Source: Aestuariivita sp. | GTDB taxonomy: Bacteria; Pseudomonadota; Alphaproteobacteria; Rhodobacterales; Rhodobacteraceae | Reading direction: 5' to 3' | DNA: 64,000 nt | NCBI RefSeq assembly: GCF_021404545.1 | Contig: NZ_JAAWWD010000034.1 | Coordinates: 82,993 to 146,992, forward strand | Shown here: positions 33,074-42,062 of the stretch, piece by piece | Numbering within the stretch: position 1 is the stretch's first letter | How the letters are laid out: every line of letters begins with the position of its first letter | Notes under the pieces: model-generated | Seen by the model: only the letters and a program-made list of their open reading frames with translations | What the model was told of the DNA's origin: nothing | Databases searched by the model: none | Program-made: the position numbers and the translations under genes

Positions 33074-33988
33074 CTAGTCCGCAGACCCAAGGCCCTGGGC
33101 ATATTCGCTGAGATAATCAATGAAGATCCGCACCGCGGGCACGCTGGACCGCCGCGGCGGGAAGACTGCAAAAATCTCGATCAGCCCCATATCATAGCCG
33201 GGCAATACAGGTACCGCGCCGCCGCGTTTTACCTGCTCATCGCCGAAGAGGGCTGGGAGCATGGTGATACCCGCGCCCGACTGAACGAGCCCCAGGGCGA
33301 CAGTCGGATCGCCCGCATAGACGACCGGGTCCGCCTCAAGTCTCAGCACTTCGTGATTTGGACCCGTGAGATGCCAGTTGATCGGCGCGCCGGGCACATC
33401 GATGCAGATGCGTGGCATACCCCGCACGGCGTCTATGTCTGTCATGACGTTGGAGCGCGCGAAAGACACCCCGCAATAAAGCTTCATCGGGGTCTTCGCG
33501 ATGCGGCGGGCGATCATATAGGGCGCATCAGGGCGGCCAAGTCTTAGAACAAGGTCCAAATCTTCGGCCAAAGGATCGGGGCCTGATGCGGTCACCTGGA
33601 TATGTGTTGTAACGTTTGGATGGTTTTGCGCCATTCGGGCGATCACGGGGCCCAAGAGATACTGACCGCTCAGCGCGCTTGCGGCAATGCGCAAAAGACC
33701 CTTTGGCTCTTCGGTAACGGCGCGTAAGACCTCGTTGGCGGTGCTGCCCGCTTCTGTCGCCTGGCGCGCCGCATCCACAAGGATTTCTCCCGCGGCAGTC
33801 AGTTTCAGGCCACTGCTGACACGGTCGAACAAGGGACCGCCCGCGCGATCTTCCAGCCGGGCAAGCGCACGCGACAGCGTGGCCTTGGACAGGCCGAACC
33901 GGCGGGCCGCGGCACTCACACCACCTGCCTCCGAGATCAGAAAGAACGCGCGCAGATCGTCCAATCCTATTGCCGTACGCATAGGCAT
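33074..33988 (-). CDS. LysR family transcriptional regulator
   Basis: The 304-residue regulator has the LysR N-terminal winged helix (LDDLRAFFLISEAGGVSAAARRFGLSKATLSRALARLEDRAGGPLFDRVSSGLKLTAAG, residues 9-67) and a periplasmic-binding-like effector domain. GGAGGG precedes the ATG at 33988. No divergent gene lies directly next to it; the OsmC gene starts 438 bases away on the other strand and is the nearest candidate target. Confidence 0.92.
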   Translation of the reverse strand: MPMRTAIGLDDLRAFFLISEAGGVSAAARRFGLSKATLSRALARLEDRAGGPLFDRVSSGLKLTAAGEILVDAARQATEAGSTANEVLRAVTEEPKGLLRIAASALSGQYLLGPVIARMAQNHPNVTTHIQVTASGPDPLAEDLDLVLRLGRPDAPYMIARRIAKTPMKLYCGVSFARSNVMTDIDAVRGMPRICIDVPGAPINWHLTGPNHEVLRLEADPVVYAGDPTVALGLVQSGAGITMLPALFGDEQVKRGGAVPVLPGYDMGLIEIFAVFPPRRSSVPAVRIFIDYLSEYAQGLGSAD

Positions 33989-34426
33989 GATGCCCTCCCC
34001 GGTCGCATTCTAGGGTTGAGAGGAGCGTCAGATGCATCTGAACGCCCCACCCTTCAGATCTAGAGGCACGCGCGGTGCATTACCATTCCGTTCTTGAAAC
34101 GCCTGGTTCCATTTTCCGGACTTTTTGGAACAACTCCCTCGCCCACATTGTCAGACAGAGAGTGTTGGAGGGACCATGTTTCGTTCATTCGATAACGTCG
34201 CTGGGTTTGTTTGCGTCGCGCTCAGAATGTTCGCGGCCGCAAGATGTGGCACCTGCACCCACCGCACCCCGATTGGTCGCATTATCCCGACGCATCGCGT
34301 CCCGCCGACCCTCTGGACGGGCAAGGCGTTGTCTCCGGCTCATCTATCCGATTGCGCTGGAACTGTGTTGAAGGCGCATGGCCAGCCCCCACTGCAAACC
34401 ACCACCCCAAAGAAAGGACGATTTCA
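33989..34426. other. Long leader region before the OsmC gene
   Basis: These 438 bases between the divergent LysR and OsmC genes should hold both promoters. An open frame continues upstream in phase with OsmC but has unrelated composition and no start site of quality. No riboswitch or hairpin was recognised. Confidence 0.4.
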
Positions 34427-35062
34427 ATGAAGGACATCTCTTGGGAAATGAACCCCCAGACCATCGTGCGCAAGGTTCAACAAACCCCCGCACAAGTATC
34501 CCTGCCTGACCCCTCACTGGAAAAGGTCAAACAAGGCGAGCGCATGCGCTTTGACGCGCATGTGAATGTCGAAACGATGCCCGAGGGGATGCATCTGAAA
34601 AAGGTCACACTTTTCTCCAATGTCCCGAACGGGGGCACGTGGGAGCTGATCTCGGATGAAGGAACGGCCGTGGGCGGACGTGGCACCGCGCCATCGCCCC
34701 TGATGTATTTCGCCGCCGGTCTTGGCCTTTGCCTGATGAGCCATGTCGAAATGCTGGCGAAAGACCAGGGGTTCCGGATCACAAGCGCCCGTCTGGAACA
34801 GCGCAGCACCTGGAGCACGACGATGGATCTCGGCGAGATCTCTCCGTCAGATTGCTATGGCAAGGGAGAGCATATGCAACTCAACCTGTTGATCGAGAGC
34901 CCCGAACCGCGTGCGCGGATGACGGAATTCATCCGCTATTGCCGTCAGGCCTGCATGGCGCTTCAGACGGTTGCTGCGGCGACACCGGTGGGCACCGGGC
35001 TCTATCTGAATGGCGTGCCTGTTGGCGATATTGGTGGGTTCGGGCCCTACAAAGGATCCTGA
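34427..35062 (+). CDS. OsmC family protein
   Basis: The 211-residue protein has an OsmC/Ohr-type core: APSPLMYFAAGLGLCLMSHVEMLAKDQGFRITSARLEQRSTWS, with one cysteine in LGLCLMSH near residue 103 and a second in YCRQACMAL near 172-176, consistent with thiol-dependent peroxide reduction. It is longer than classical OsmC (about 140), with some 60 extra N-terminal residues. GAAAGGA precedes the ATG at 34427. It could detoxify organic hydroperoxides, but enzymatic assignment needs the reactive cysteines to be confirmed by alignment. Confidence 0.82.
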   Translation: MKDISWEMNPQTIVRKVQQTPAQVSLPDPSLEKVKQGERMRFDAHVNVETMPEGMHLKKVTLFSNVPNGGTWELISDEGTAVGGRGTAPSPLMYFAAGLGLCLMSHVEMLAKDQGFRITSARLEQRSTWSTTMDLGEISPSDCYGKGEHMQLNLLIESPEPRARMTEFIRYCRQACMALQTVAAATPVGTGLYLNGVPVGDIGGFGPYKGS

Positions 35063-35121
35063 GCCCTCCCCCCTGTGGTGCCACCGACAGACCACCGCAT
35101 CTGCAACGGATCTGGCGCCCT

Positions 35122-35152
35122 GGATGGAACGGAAGGAGGAGCCGTTCCATCC
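35122..35152. repeat. 11-bp inverted repeat between convergent genes
   Basis: GGATGGAACGG and CCGTTCCATCC pair perfectly around the purine loop AAGGAGGAG. It lies between the convergent OsmC and RpiR genes and may be a transcript-end structure for both, although neither side has a T-tract. Confidence 0.5.
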
Positions 35153-35224
35153 GTCAAGCCTCTGGCTGCGCGGCCGATTAAAGCCTGCACCGGATCTGTC
35201 TCAGAGCACCAACCGCTTGACCTG

Positions 35225-36115
35225 TCACCTTGGCGTGGTCCGCAGATACGCCCCATGCGCCAGCAACCTGTCCTCGAAGTCGGCGATGCGCGCAGGTGCA
35301 TCGGGATCGGTCAGGATCATCGCGTTGACGATTGCCTCGACCAGGGCAAATCCCGCCGTAAGGCTGGGCAAGGTTTGCGGACCTTCCATCGGAAGGGAGA
35401 ACACGATCTCGGCGTTTTGGGCAATCGGAGAGGTATACCCGTCCGTAATCGCGACGATTTTCAGGTTGCGGCTGCGTGCCACATCATGCGCCCGCAACAG
35501 CTCAGGCGAGTAGAGCGAGAAAGTGATCAGGATGGCCACGTCACCGTCAGACGCCTCGCTGAGGACATCCAGGATGCTTCCGGCCTCCACCACTGGACGG
35601 CCAAAACTGGGAAATGCCATACGGCCGGTGTAAGAAAAGTAATGTGCCAGGGAAAAACTGCTGCGCACACCGATGCAATGGATGCGATCCGCCTTGGCAA
35701 GCAGGGTCGCGGTCTTGCGGATGAGGACGGCGTTTTCATTTGAAAAGATCGATTCGAGGTTCCGGGACGCGCTCGACCTGATGCTGTCGATCAGATCTTC
35801 GTTCTGGCCATGAACAAGCTTCGCGGCGCGCTCTCCATAGGATGCATTCGACGTGACCAAAGCCAGTTGAAAGGCCCGGCGGCAGGCATCAAACCCCGGG
35901 AAACCCAAGGCAAGCGCCAGCCGGTACACCGTGTTGACGTTGACACCCGCCCGCTCAGCCAGAGCGCGAACCGAGAAAAAAGCAATATCCTCAGGGTGTT
36001 CCAACGCCCAGCGTGCAAAGCGCGAGATTGTCGGCGGCGCATCCCGGACCAAACCGGCCAACGCGTGCCGCAACGCGTCAATGGTTTGGTCAGCTGTTTC
36101 AGTACGAGACGACAT
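35225..36115 (-). CDS. RpiR/MurR family transcriptional regulator
   Basis: The 296-residue regulator has an HTH_6 domain (residues 25-85; FFSVRALAERAGVNVNTVYRLALALGFPGFDACRRAFQ) and a SIS sugar-isomerase-type effector domain (IRKTATLLAKADRIHCIGVRSSFSLAHYFSYTGRM; DVAILITFSLYSPELLRAHDVARSRNLKIVAITD). It is divergent from the TAXI-TRAP locus, with a perfect inverted repeat just before its start codon. It probably controls that locus and itself. The SIS ligand is usually a phosphosugar, but RpiR members also respond to other metabolites. Confidence 0.92.
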   Translation of the reverse strand: MSSRTETADQTIDALRHALAGLVRDAPPTISRFARWALEHPEDIAFFSVRALAERAGVNVNTVYRLALALGFPGFDACRRAFQLALVTSNASYGERAAKLVHGQNEDLIDSIRSSASRNLESIFSNENAVLIRKTATLLAKADRIHCIGVRSSFSLAHYFSYTGRMAFPSFGRPVVEAGSILDVLSEASDGDVAILITFSLYSPELLRAHDVARSRNLKIVAITDGYTSPIAQNAEIVFSLPMEGPQTLPSLTAGFALVEAIVNAMILTDPDAPARIADFEDRLLAHGAYLRTTPR

Positions 36116-36117
36116 GA

Positions 36118-36133
36118 TGAAACGTTTGTTTCA
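36118..36133. promoter_or_regulatory. Candidate RpiR operator
   Basis: TGAAAC, spacer GTTT and GTTTCA form a perfect inverted repeat 2 bases before the RpiR start codon. RpiR/HexR proteins commonly bind TGTAAT- or TGAAAC-like half-sites. A TTGACA at 36139-36144 beside it could be a -35 element for the TAXI operon. Confidence 0.5.
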
Positions 36134-36207
36134 AATCCTTGACAAAATCCAGCAATATGTTTGACGTCCCCTATCCGAATTGGTTCGGGTCAAAAGGGAG
36201 TGTCATC

Positions 36208-37176
36208 ATGAACAAGTACTTCGCTGGCGCGCTTGTCGCGACCACAATGGCGTTTGGTGCAGCCGCGGCTTCTGCGCAACAAACCTTCATCGCAATCGGC
36301 ACCGGTGGCGTGACGGGCGTCTACTATCCAACCGGCGGTGCGATCTGCCGCCTGGTGAACCGCGACCGTGCGGACCATGGCATCCGCTGTGGCGTGGAAT
36401 CGACAGGTGGGTCGGTGTTCAACATCAACGCCATTCGGGGCGGAGAGCTGGAATTCGGCGTCGCGCAGTCGGATTGGCAGTATCATGCATTCAACGGGTC
36501 GTCCCGGTTTGAAGAGCAGGGACCGATGGAGAACCTCCGCGCCGTCTTTTCCGTGCATCCCGAACCTTTCACCGTCGTGGCGCGCGCCGATGCGGGCATC
36601 TCGAACTTCGAGGATCTCAAGGGCAAGCGCGTGAATGTTGGCAACCCCGGCTCCGGCCAGCGCGGCACGATGGAAGTGCTGATGGCGGAAATGGGCTGGA
36701 CCATGGATGATTTCGCCGTCGCCTCCGAGCTTCAGGCGGCCGAGCAGTCCCAGGCGCTGTGCGACAACAACATCGACGCGATGATCTATACCGTCGGTCA
36801 CCCGTCCGGCTCTATTCAGGAGGCCACCACCGCATGTGACTCAGTGCTGGTCAACGTGGCCAATGACGCCGTGACATCGCTTGTGGACGAGAACTCGTTC
36901 TATCGCACCGCAACCATTCCCGGTGGTATGTATCGCGGCAATGACGGCGATGTGGTGACCTTCGGCGTGGGCGCCACGTTCGTGACTTCGGCCGATGTGC
37001 CCGAAGAGGTGGTCTATGTCGTGGTGAAGGCCGTCTTCGACAACATCGACCAATTCCGCAGCCTGCACCCGGCCTTCGCGAACCTGGACGCGGCCCAAAT
37101 GGCCAATGACGGCCTGTCGGCCCCTCTGCACCCCGGTGCCGAGCGGTATTTCCGCGAAGCGGGTCTGATCGACTGA
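36208..37176 (+). CDS. TAXI-type TRAP transporter solute-binding protein
   Basis: The 322-residue protein has a signal peptide (residues 1-24, AAAASAQQ) and the TAXI signature [25 protein letters not shown], followed by [30 protein letters not shown] and [28 protein letters not shown]. It is the periplasmic receptor of the TRAP system whose fused permease follows 94 bases later. AAGGGAG lies just upstream of this ATG. TAXI proteins bind diverse organic anions or glutamate-like ligands; the ligand here is not deducible. Confidence 0.93.
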   Translation: MNKYFAGALVATTMAFGAAAASAQQTFIAIGTGGVTGVYYPTGGAICRLVNRDRADHGIRCGVESTGGSVFNINAIRGGELEFGVAQSDWQYHAFNGSSRFEEQGPMENLRAVFSVHPEPFTVVARADAGISNFEDLKGKRVNVGNPGSGQRGTMEVLMAEMGWTMDDFAVASELQAAEQSQALCDNNIDAMIYTVGHPSGSIQEATTACDSVLVNVANDAVTSLVDENSFYRTATIPGGMYRGNDGDVVTFGVGATFVTSADVPEEVVYVVVKAVFDNIDQFRSLHPAFANLDAAQMANDGLSAPLHPGAERYFREAGLID

Positions 37177-37270
37177 TCGGCTTAGAACCGATAGCGATCC
37201 GATAGAACATATCCGGGTGCGGTGGACATCGCGCCCGGAACAGTCTGAAAGGCACATGGGGGACGGTGTG

Positions 37271-39907
37271 ATGGCGGACGACGACAAACGCGAAGGGCGT
37301 CAGTTTACCGACGAGGAACTTCAGGATCTGGTGGCCAGCACCGATAGCGGTGCGCGCGATCCGTCGAAGCGGTCGCTTGCGCTTTTGATCTCGGGGCTGG
37401 CGCTTGGCTGGTCGCTGTTCCAGCTCTGGATCGCGCAGCCGCAACTGTGGTTTGCGCAATACCTGCCAGTGATGAATTCGTCCGAGACGCGGCCCATTCA
37501 CCTGACCTTTGCCATCGTTCTGGCCTTCCTGGCCTATCCAGCATTCAAGAACTCTCCGCGGGATCGTATTCCGCTGACCGATTGGGCGCTGATGCTGGTC
37601 GGTGGTTTCTGCGCGTTCTACATCTTCCTGTTCTCCGACACGCTGGCGCTGACGGCACGTTCCGGCCTTCCGACCCAGACACAGGTGATCATCGGCGCGG
37701 TCGGTCTTGCGATCCTCCTCGAGGCGAGCCGTCGCGCCCTGGGACCGGCGCTGACCATCGTCGGCTCAATCTTTCTGCTTTATGCCTATATGGGCACGGG
37801 CTGGCTGATCCCCGATCTGATCGAGCACGAGGGGCTCTCCTTTACTGCGCTCATCAATGCGCAATGGCTCGATACCGGGGGCGTTTTCGGCATCCCGCTG
37901 GGGGTGTCGACGGCGTTCGTGTTCCTTTTTGTCCTGTTCGGCTCGCTTCTGGATAAGGCAGGTGCGGGCAATTACTTTATCAAGCTCGCCTTTGCCGGAC
38001 TGGGCCATCTGCGGGGCGGTCCGGCCAAGGCGGCTGTGGTTGGTTCGGCCATGACAGGTCTGATCTCGGGCTCATCTATCGCGAATGTTGTCACCACCGG
38101 CACCTTCACTATCCCGCTGATGAAGCGGGTGGGCTTTACCCGCGAACAGGCGGGATCGGTCGAGGTCGCCAGTTCCGTCAATGGCCAGATCATGCCGCCG
38201 GTGATGGGGGCCGCGGCGTTCCTGATGGTCGAGTTCATCGGAATTTCCTATGTCGAGGTGATCAAGCACGCCTTTATCCCGGCGGTGATCTCCTACATCG
38301 CGTTGATCTACATCGTGCATCTTGAGGCGCTCAAGAAAGACATGCCCGCTTTGGGTGAAGCCAAGAGCTTTACCGGGATGTTTCTGAAGTTCCTGATCGG
38401 CTTCATTGTGGCTGGTATCGGATTTACCGTGCTGATCTATGGCGTAGCCGGTCTGCGCGCGGCGGTGCCCAGCCTGACCGGACCGATCATGATGGCGCTG
38501 CTGGCGGCAGTCTATGTCTGGCTGGTGGCCATCGCGGCCCGCAAGCCCGACCTGGAAGTGGACGATCCCAACGCCAAAGAAATCAAGCTGCCGCAGGTCA
38601 AGGATATCTATGCAACTGGCCTACATTACATTCTGCCTATCGTGGTCTTGGTCTGGTTTCTGATGGTGGAACGTCAAAGCCCCGCCCGTTCGGCGTTTTT
38701 CGCCACCGCCTTGATGATCGGGATCATCATGACGCAACGCCCGCTCAAGGCGTTCTTCCGCGGACAGGCGGCACAGATGATGGACGAGTTTAAAGGCGGC
38801 TTCGATGATCTGATCGCAGGTTTGATTGCAGGGGCGCGCAACATGATCGGTATCGGCGTTGCAACGGCGGCGGCGGGCATCATCGTCGCCACAGTAACCC
38901 GCACCCCGATCGGCACTGAACTGGCGGGCCTCGTTGAAATGCTGTCTGGCGGCTACCTGTTTGTCATGCTGGTTCTGATCGGTCTCTTTTCGCTGATCCT
39001 GGGAATGGGGCTGCCGACGACCGCCAACTATATCGTGGTGTCCTCGCTGATGGCGTCGGTCGTGGTGTCGCTTGGTGCTCAGGAAGGGTTGATCGTTCCG
39101 TTGATCGCGGCGCATCTCTTTGTGTTCTACTTCGGGATCATGGCGGATGTGACGCCACCGGTGGGTCTGGCAAGTTTCGCAGCCGCGGCCGTCTCGGGCG
39201 GCGACCCGATCAAGACCGGGTTCACCGCGTTCTTTTATAGCCTCAGAACCGTGGCGCTGCCCTTCCTTTTCATCTTTAACCCGACGCTGATCCTCTATGG
39301 GGTGGATCTGGGGACATGGGCAGGGATCGGACAAGCGGTCTTTGTGTTCATTGTGGCGACATTTGCAATGTTGCTGTTCGCGGCCGCCACGCAGGGCTAT
39401 TTCCTGGCACGTTCGCGCATCTATGAAAGCGCGGCGCTGCTGTTGGTGGCCTTTACCCTTTTTGTGCCGAATGTCTGGCTGAACATGGTGCAGGACCCGT
39501 TCAAGACGGTGCCGCCGACCCAGTTTGAACAGGCGCTCGGGGACGTGTCGGAGGGCGAGCAATTGCGCCTGCTGATCCGTGGACCCGACTTCAACACCGG
39601 CGAGGTGGCCGAGACGACGCTGGTTGTCTACGCCGAAGGCGCCAGCGCCGCGGATCGGTTGGGCAATACCGGGCTGTTGCTGTTGCCCGAAGGCGATGTC
39701 GTGAGGCTTGATGAGCCCATGTTCGGGTCCGAGACCGCCGAGGCGCTGATTGACTTTGACTTTTACGCGGACAATCCCGTGACGCTGGCCGCAGTCCAGA
39801 TGGCCCAGGAGCGTTTGCCGGAACAGATCTTCTATCTCCCGGCACTGCTGCTTTTGGGGCTTGTGATCGTCCTTCAGCGCCGTCGTCAGACCAAACCCGC
39901 CTTTTGA
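37271..39907 (+). CDS. Fused TRAP transporter permease (4TM-12TM)
   Basis: The 878-residue membrane protein fuses small (DctQ-like) and large (DctM-like) TRAP permeases, as is usual for TAXI systems. The cytosolic N-terminus is followed by the first helices near residue 35. DctM-type signatures are FGSLLDKAGAGNYFIKLAFAGLGHLRGGPAKAAVVGSAMTGLISGSSIANVVTTGTFTIPLMKR and, in the second half, GLFSLILGMGLPTTANYIVVSSLMA with ADVTPPVGLASFAAAAVSGG. A C-terminal soluble segment of about 110 residues lies between the last two helices. I chose the ATG at 37271, and one at 37256 is also possible. It drives sodium- or proton-coupled uptake of the TAXI ligand. Confidence 0.92.
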   Translation: MADDDKREGRQFTDEELQDLVASTDSGARDPSKRSLALLISGLALGWSLFQLWIAQPQLWFAQYLPVMNSSETRPIHLTFAIVLAFLAYPAFKNSPRDRIPLTDWALMLVGGFCAFYIFLFSDTLALTARSGLPTQTQVIIGAVGLAILLEASRRALGPALTIVGSIFLLYAYMGTGWLIPDLIEHEGLSFTALINAQWLDTGGVFGIPLGVSTAFVFLFVLFGSLLDKAGAGNYFIKLAFAGLGHLRGGPAKAAVVGSAMTGLISGSSIANVVTTGTFTIPLMKRVGFTREQAGSVEVASSVNGQIMPPVMGAAAFLMVEFIGISYVEVIKHAFIPAVISYIALIYIVHLEALKKDMPALGEAKSFTGMFLKFLIGFIVAGIGFTVLIYGVAGLRAAVPSLTGPIMMALLAAVYVWLVAIAARKPDLEVDDPNAKEIKLPQVKDIYATGLHYILPIVVLVWFLMVERQSPARSAFFATALMIGIIMTQRPLKAFFRGQAAQMMDEFKGGFDDLIAGLIAGARNMIGIGVATAAAGIIVATVTRTPIGTELAGLVEMLSGGYLFVMLVLIGLFSLILGMGLPTTANYIVVSSLMASVVVSLGAQEGLIVPLIAAHLFVFYFGIMADVTPPVGLASFAAAAVSGGDPIKTGFTAFFYSLRTVALPFLFIFNPTLILYGVDLGTWAGIGQAVFVFIVATFAMLLFAAATQGYFLARSRIYESAALLLVAFTLFVPNVWLNMVQDPFKTVPPTQFEQALGDVSEGEQLRLLIRGPDFNTGEVAETTLVVYAEGASAADRLGNTGLLLLPEGDVVRLDEPMFGSETAEALIDFDFYADNPVTLAAVQMAQERLPEQIFYLPALLLLGLVIVLQRRRQTKPAF

Positions 39908-39918
39908 GGAGAGCAGCC

Positions 39919-40350
39919 ATGTTCAAGACCATCCTCCTGCCGATTGATTTGGGCACCAAGGACAGCTGGTCCAAAGCGCTTCCCGCCGCGCTTCGGTTGG
40001 CCCAGCCTGAAGGCATCGTGTTGCATGTGGTCACGGTCGTCCCCGATTTCGGGATGTCCGTTGTCGGCAGTTTCTTTGACAAGGAATTCGAGAAACAAGC
40101 GCTGCACCGTGTCGGCGAAGAGCTCAGCGCCTGGGTCAACGCCAACATCCCAGATGGTGTGGAGGTGCATCCCCATGTCACCCATGGCCGCGTCTACGAA
40201 GAGATCATGCGCGCCGCGGATAAGCTGAATGTCGATGCGATTGTGATCGGGTCGCACACGCCGGAACTCACCGACTATCTGCTTGGCCCCAACGCGGCCC
40301 GCGTGGTGCGGCATGCCAAACAATCCGTTTTCGTGGTCCGAGGAGACTGA
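39919..40350 (+). CDS. Universal stress protein UspA family
   Basis: The 143-residue protein starts MFKTILLPIDLGTKDSW and ends with the ATP-binding loop GSHTPELTDYLLGPNAARVVRHAKQSVFVVR, matching the G-2x-G-9x-G(S/T) Usp pattern only loosely. UspA proteins are often encoded beside TRAP permeases, where they may regulate transport. GAGGAG lies before the ATG, 11 bases after the permease stop and six bases before the aminotransferase gene, so it belongs to this operon. Confidence 0.9.
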   Translation: MFKTILLPIDLGTKDSWSKALPAALRLAQPEGIVLHVVTVVPDFGMSVVGSFFDKEFEKQALHRVGEELSAWVNANIPDGVEVHPHVTHGRVYEEIMRAADKLNVDAIVIGSHTPELTDYLLGPNAARVVRHAKQSVFVVRGD

Positions 40351-40356
40351 ACCGGG

Positions 40357-41679
40357 ATGAGCCGTCTTTTGGGGCGTGGGATGGCAACACGCGCCACCGC
40401 AGTGCGCGGTGAGGGCTGTTACATCTACGATGCCGAGGGGCGGGCCTATCTGGATGGATCAGGCGGGGCCGCCGTGTCCTGTCTTGGGCATTCCGATCCC
40501 GATGTGAGGGCGGCGGTTCATGACCAGCTTGATCAACTGGCCTTTGCCCATACCGGGTTCTTCACATCGGACGCGGCAGAGGGGCTAGCCGATCTGCTTG
40601 TGGCGCATGCGCCCAATGGGATTGAAAAGGTCTATCTTCTGTCGGGCGGTTCCGAAGCGGTTGAGGCCGCACTCAAACTGGCGCGACAGTATTACCTTGA
40701 GGTCGGGGAACCGCAGCGCCACCGCGTGATTGCCCGGCGCCAAAGCTATCATGGCAACACGCTTGGCGCGCTTGCGGCGGGCGGAAATGCGTGGCGGCGT
40801 GAGAAATACGCGCCGCTCTTGGTCGAGACGACGCATATCGCCCCATGCTTTGAGTACCATGAGCGTGCGGAGGGCGAGGCCTCGTGGGCCTATGGTCAGC
40901 GCGCCGCCAATGAACTGGAAGACAAGCTTCACAGATTGGGCCCCGGCACGGTGATGGCCTTTATCGCCGAACCGGTTGTCGGTGCGACGGCCGGGGCGGT
41001 TCCTGCGGTCGAAGGGTATTTCAAGCGTATTCGCGAGATTTGCGACCGGCATGGGATCCTGCTGATCCTTGACGAGGTGATGTGCGGTATGGGGCGCACG
41101 GGGCATCTGTTCGCCTGCGAACACGACGGCATCGCGCCCGACATCGTGACCATCGCAAAGGGCCTTGGTGCGGGCTACGCCCCGATCGGAGCGATGCTGT
41201 GCTCAGGCAAGATCTATCAGGCGATTGCCGATGGATCGGGAAGCTTTCAGCATGGGCACACGTATCACGGGCATCCGCTGGCCGCGGCGGCGGGCCGGGC
41301 CGTCGTCGATGCGATCCTGTCGCGCGGCCTGATCGAACGGGTGCGGCATCAGGGCGACACGCTGAACGCAGCGTTGGGCGCAGCGTTTGGGCAGCATCCT
41401 CATGTGGGTGATATACGCGGGCGCGGGTTGTTTCGCGCCATCGAACTGGTCGAGGATCGCAAAAGCAAACGCCCCTTCGATCCGGCCAGAAAGCTGAATG
41501 CAAAGATCAAGGAGGCCGCGCTCACCAATGGTCTGATCTGTTATCCCGCCGGCGGGACAATAGATGGCAAGACAGGTGATCACGTGCTTTTGGCTCCGCC
41601 GTTCATTATCTCGGACGATGAGATTGGCGAGCTGGTCGAGAAGCTGAACACAAGCCTGCGGCAAGCGCTGGCGTCCTGA
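40357..41679 (+). CDS. Class III PLP-dependent aminotransferase
   Basis: The 440-residue enzyme has class III aminotransferase motifs: YDAEGRAYLDGSGGAAVSCLGH near residue 24-45, SGGSEAVEAALKLARQYY near 95, RRQSYHGNTLGALAAGG near 127, ILDEVMCGMGRTGHLFACEHDGIAPDIVTIAKGLGAGYAP with PLP lysine K268 and D239-type pyridine contact, and HTYHGHPLAAAAG near 305. It transfers an omega-amino group to a keto acid. As last gene of the TAXI-TRAP operon it probably acts on the imported compound, suggesting an amine, omega-amino acid or similar. The substrate cannot be named from the sequence. Confidence 0.92.
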   Translation: MSRLLGRGMATRATAVRGEGCYIYDAEGRAYLDGSGGAAVSCLGHSDPDVRAAVHDQLDQLAFAHTGFFTSDAAEGLADLLVAHAPNGIEKVYLLSGGSEAVEAALKLARQYYLEVGEPQRHRVIARRQSYHGNTLGALAAGGNAWRREKYAPLLVETTHIAPCFEYHERAEGEASWAYGQRAANELEDKLHRLGPGTVMAFIAEPVVGATAGAVPAVEGYFKRIREICDRHGILLILDEVMCGMGRTGHLFACEHDGIAPDIVTIAKGLGAGYAPIGAMLCSGKIYQAIADGSGSFQHGHTYHGHPLAAAAGRAVVDAILSRGLIERVRHQGDTLNAALGAAFGQHPHVGDIRGRGLFRAIELVEDRKSKRPFDPARKLNAKIKEAALTNGLICYPAGGTIDGKTGDHVLLAPPFIISDDEIGELVEKLNTSLRQALAS

Positions 41680-42062
41680 GCCGGTTGTCCTCGCGGCCCC
41701 TGCCCTCGCGACTGTTGCTGGTTGTTGGGTCTTACCTGAAGGCAACGGATACAAGGCCGGAAATGCTGATCCGCTATCTGGGCCTGATCGATCAACTCGA
41801 ACACCCCGCCGATTGCGCGGTTTGCGCCTTTGGCGCGGCGGCGCCACGCGGGCGATGTCATTGGCGATCGCCCTCCGCCAAAGCTGTGATCGGCGCGCCA
41901 CGCCAGCGGACATTGCATAAGTGCTCGGGCTCATCTGGAGCGCGCAACACTTGACCATCCCGCCGTTCCGGCGGACAACCTCACACAACGAGACAAAAAC
42001 GCTTGTGCGGCGGCGGTAAAACAGTACCTTGCCTGTCCCGGCGTATGACATGGGGATGGTCT
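41680..42062. other. Region upstream of dnaN without dnaA
   Basis: These 383 bases separate the aminotransferase from dnaN. I see no dnaA fragment, no cluster of TTATNCACA-type DnaA boxes and no AT-rich unwinding region, so an origin is not supported. The dnaN promoter must be here but was not identified. A stretch at 41859-41876 recurs near the left end of the window. Confidence 0.5.

Noticed and set aside
34211..34426. N-terminal extension of the OsmC gene
   Set aside because: The extension is in frame but proline/tryptophan-rich without similarity, and a good ribosome binding site precedes the ATG at 34427.
35225..41679. Taurine catabolism locus
   Set aside because: The aminotransferase and TRAP combination recalls tau operons, but the transporter is TAXI type, the regulator is RpiR rather than TauR, and no sulfoacetaldehyde acetyltransferase is present.
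41680..42062. Replication origin upstream of dnaN
   Set aside because: No cluster of DnaA boxes and no AT-rich region could be seen.
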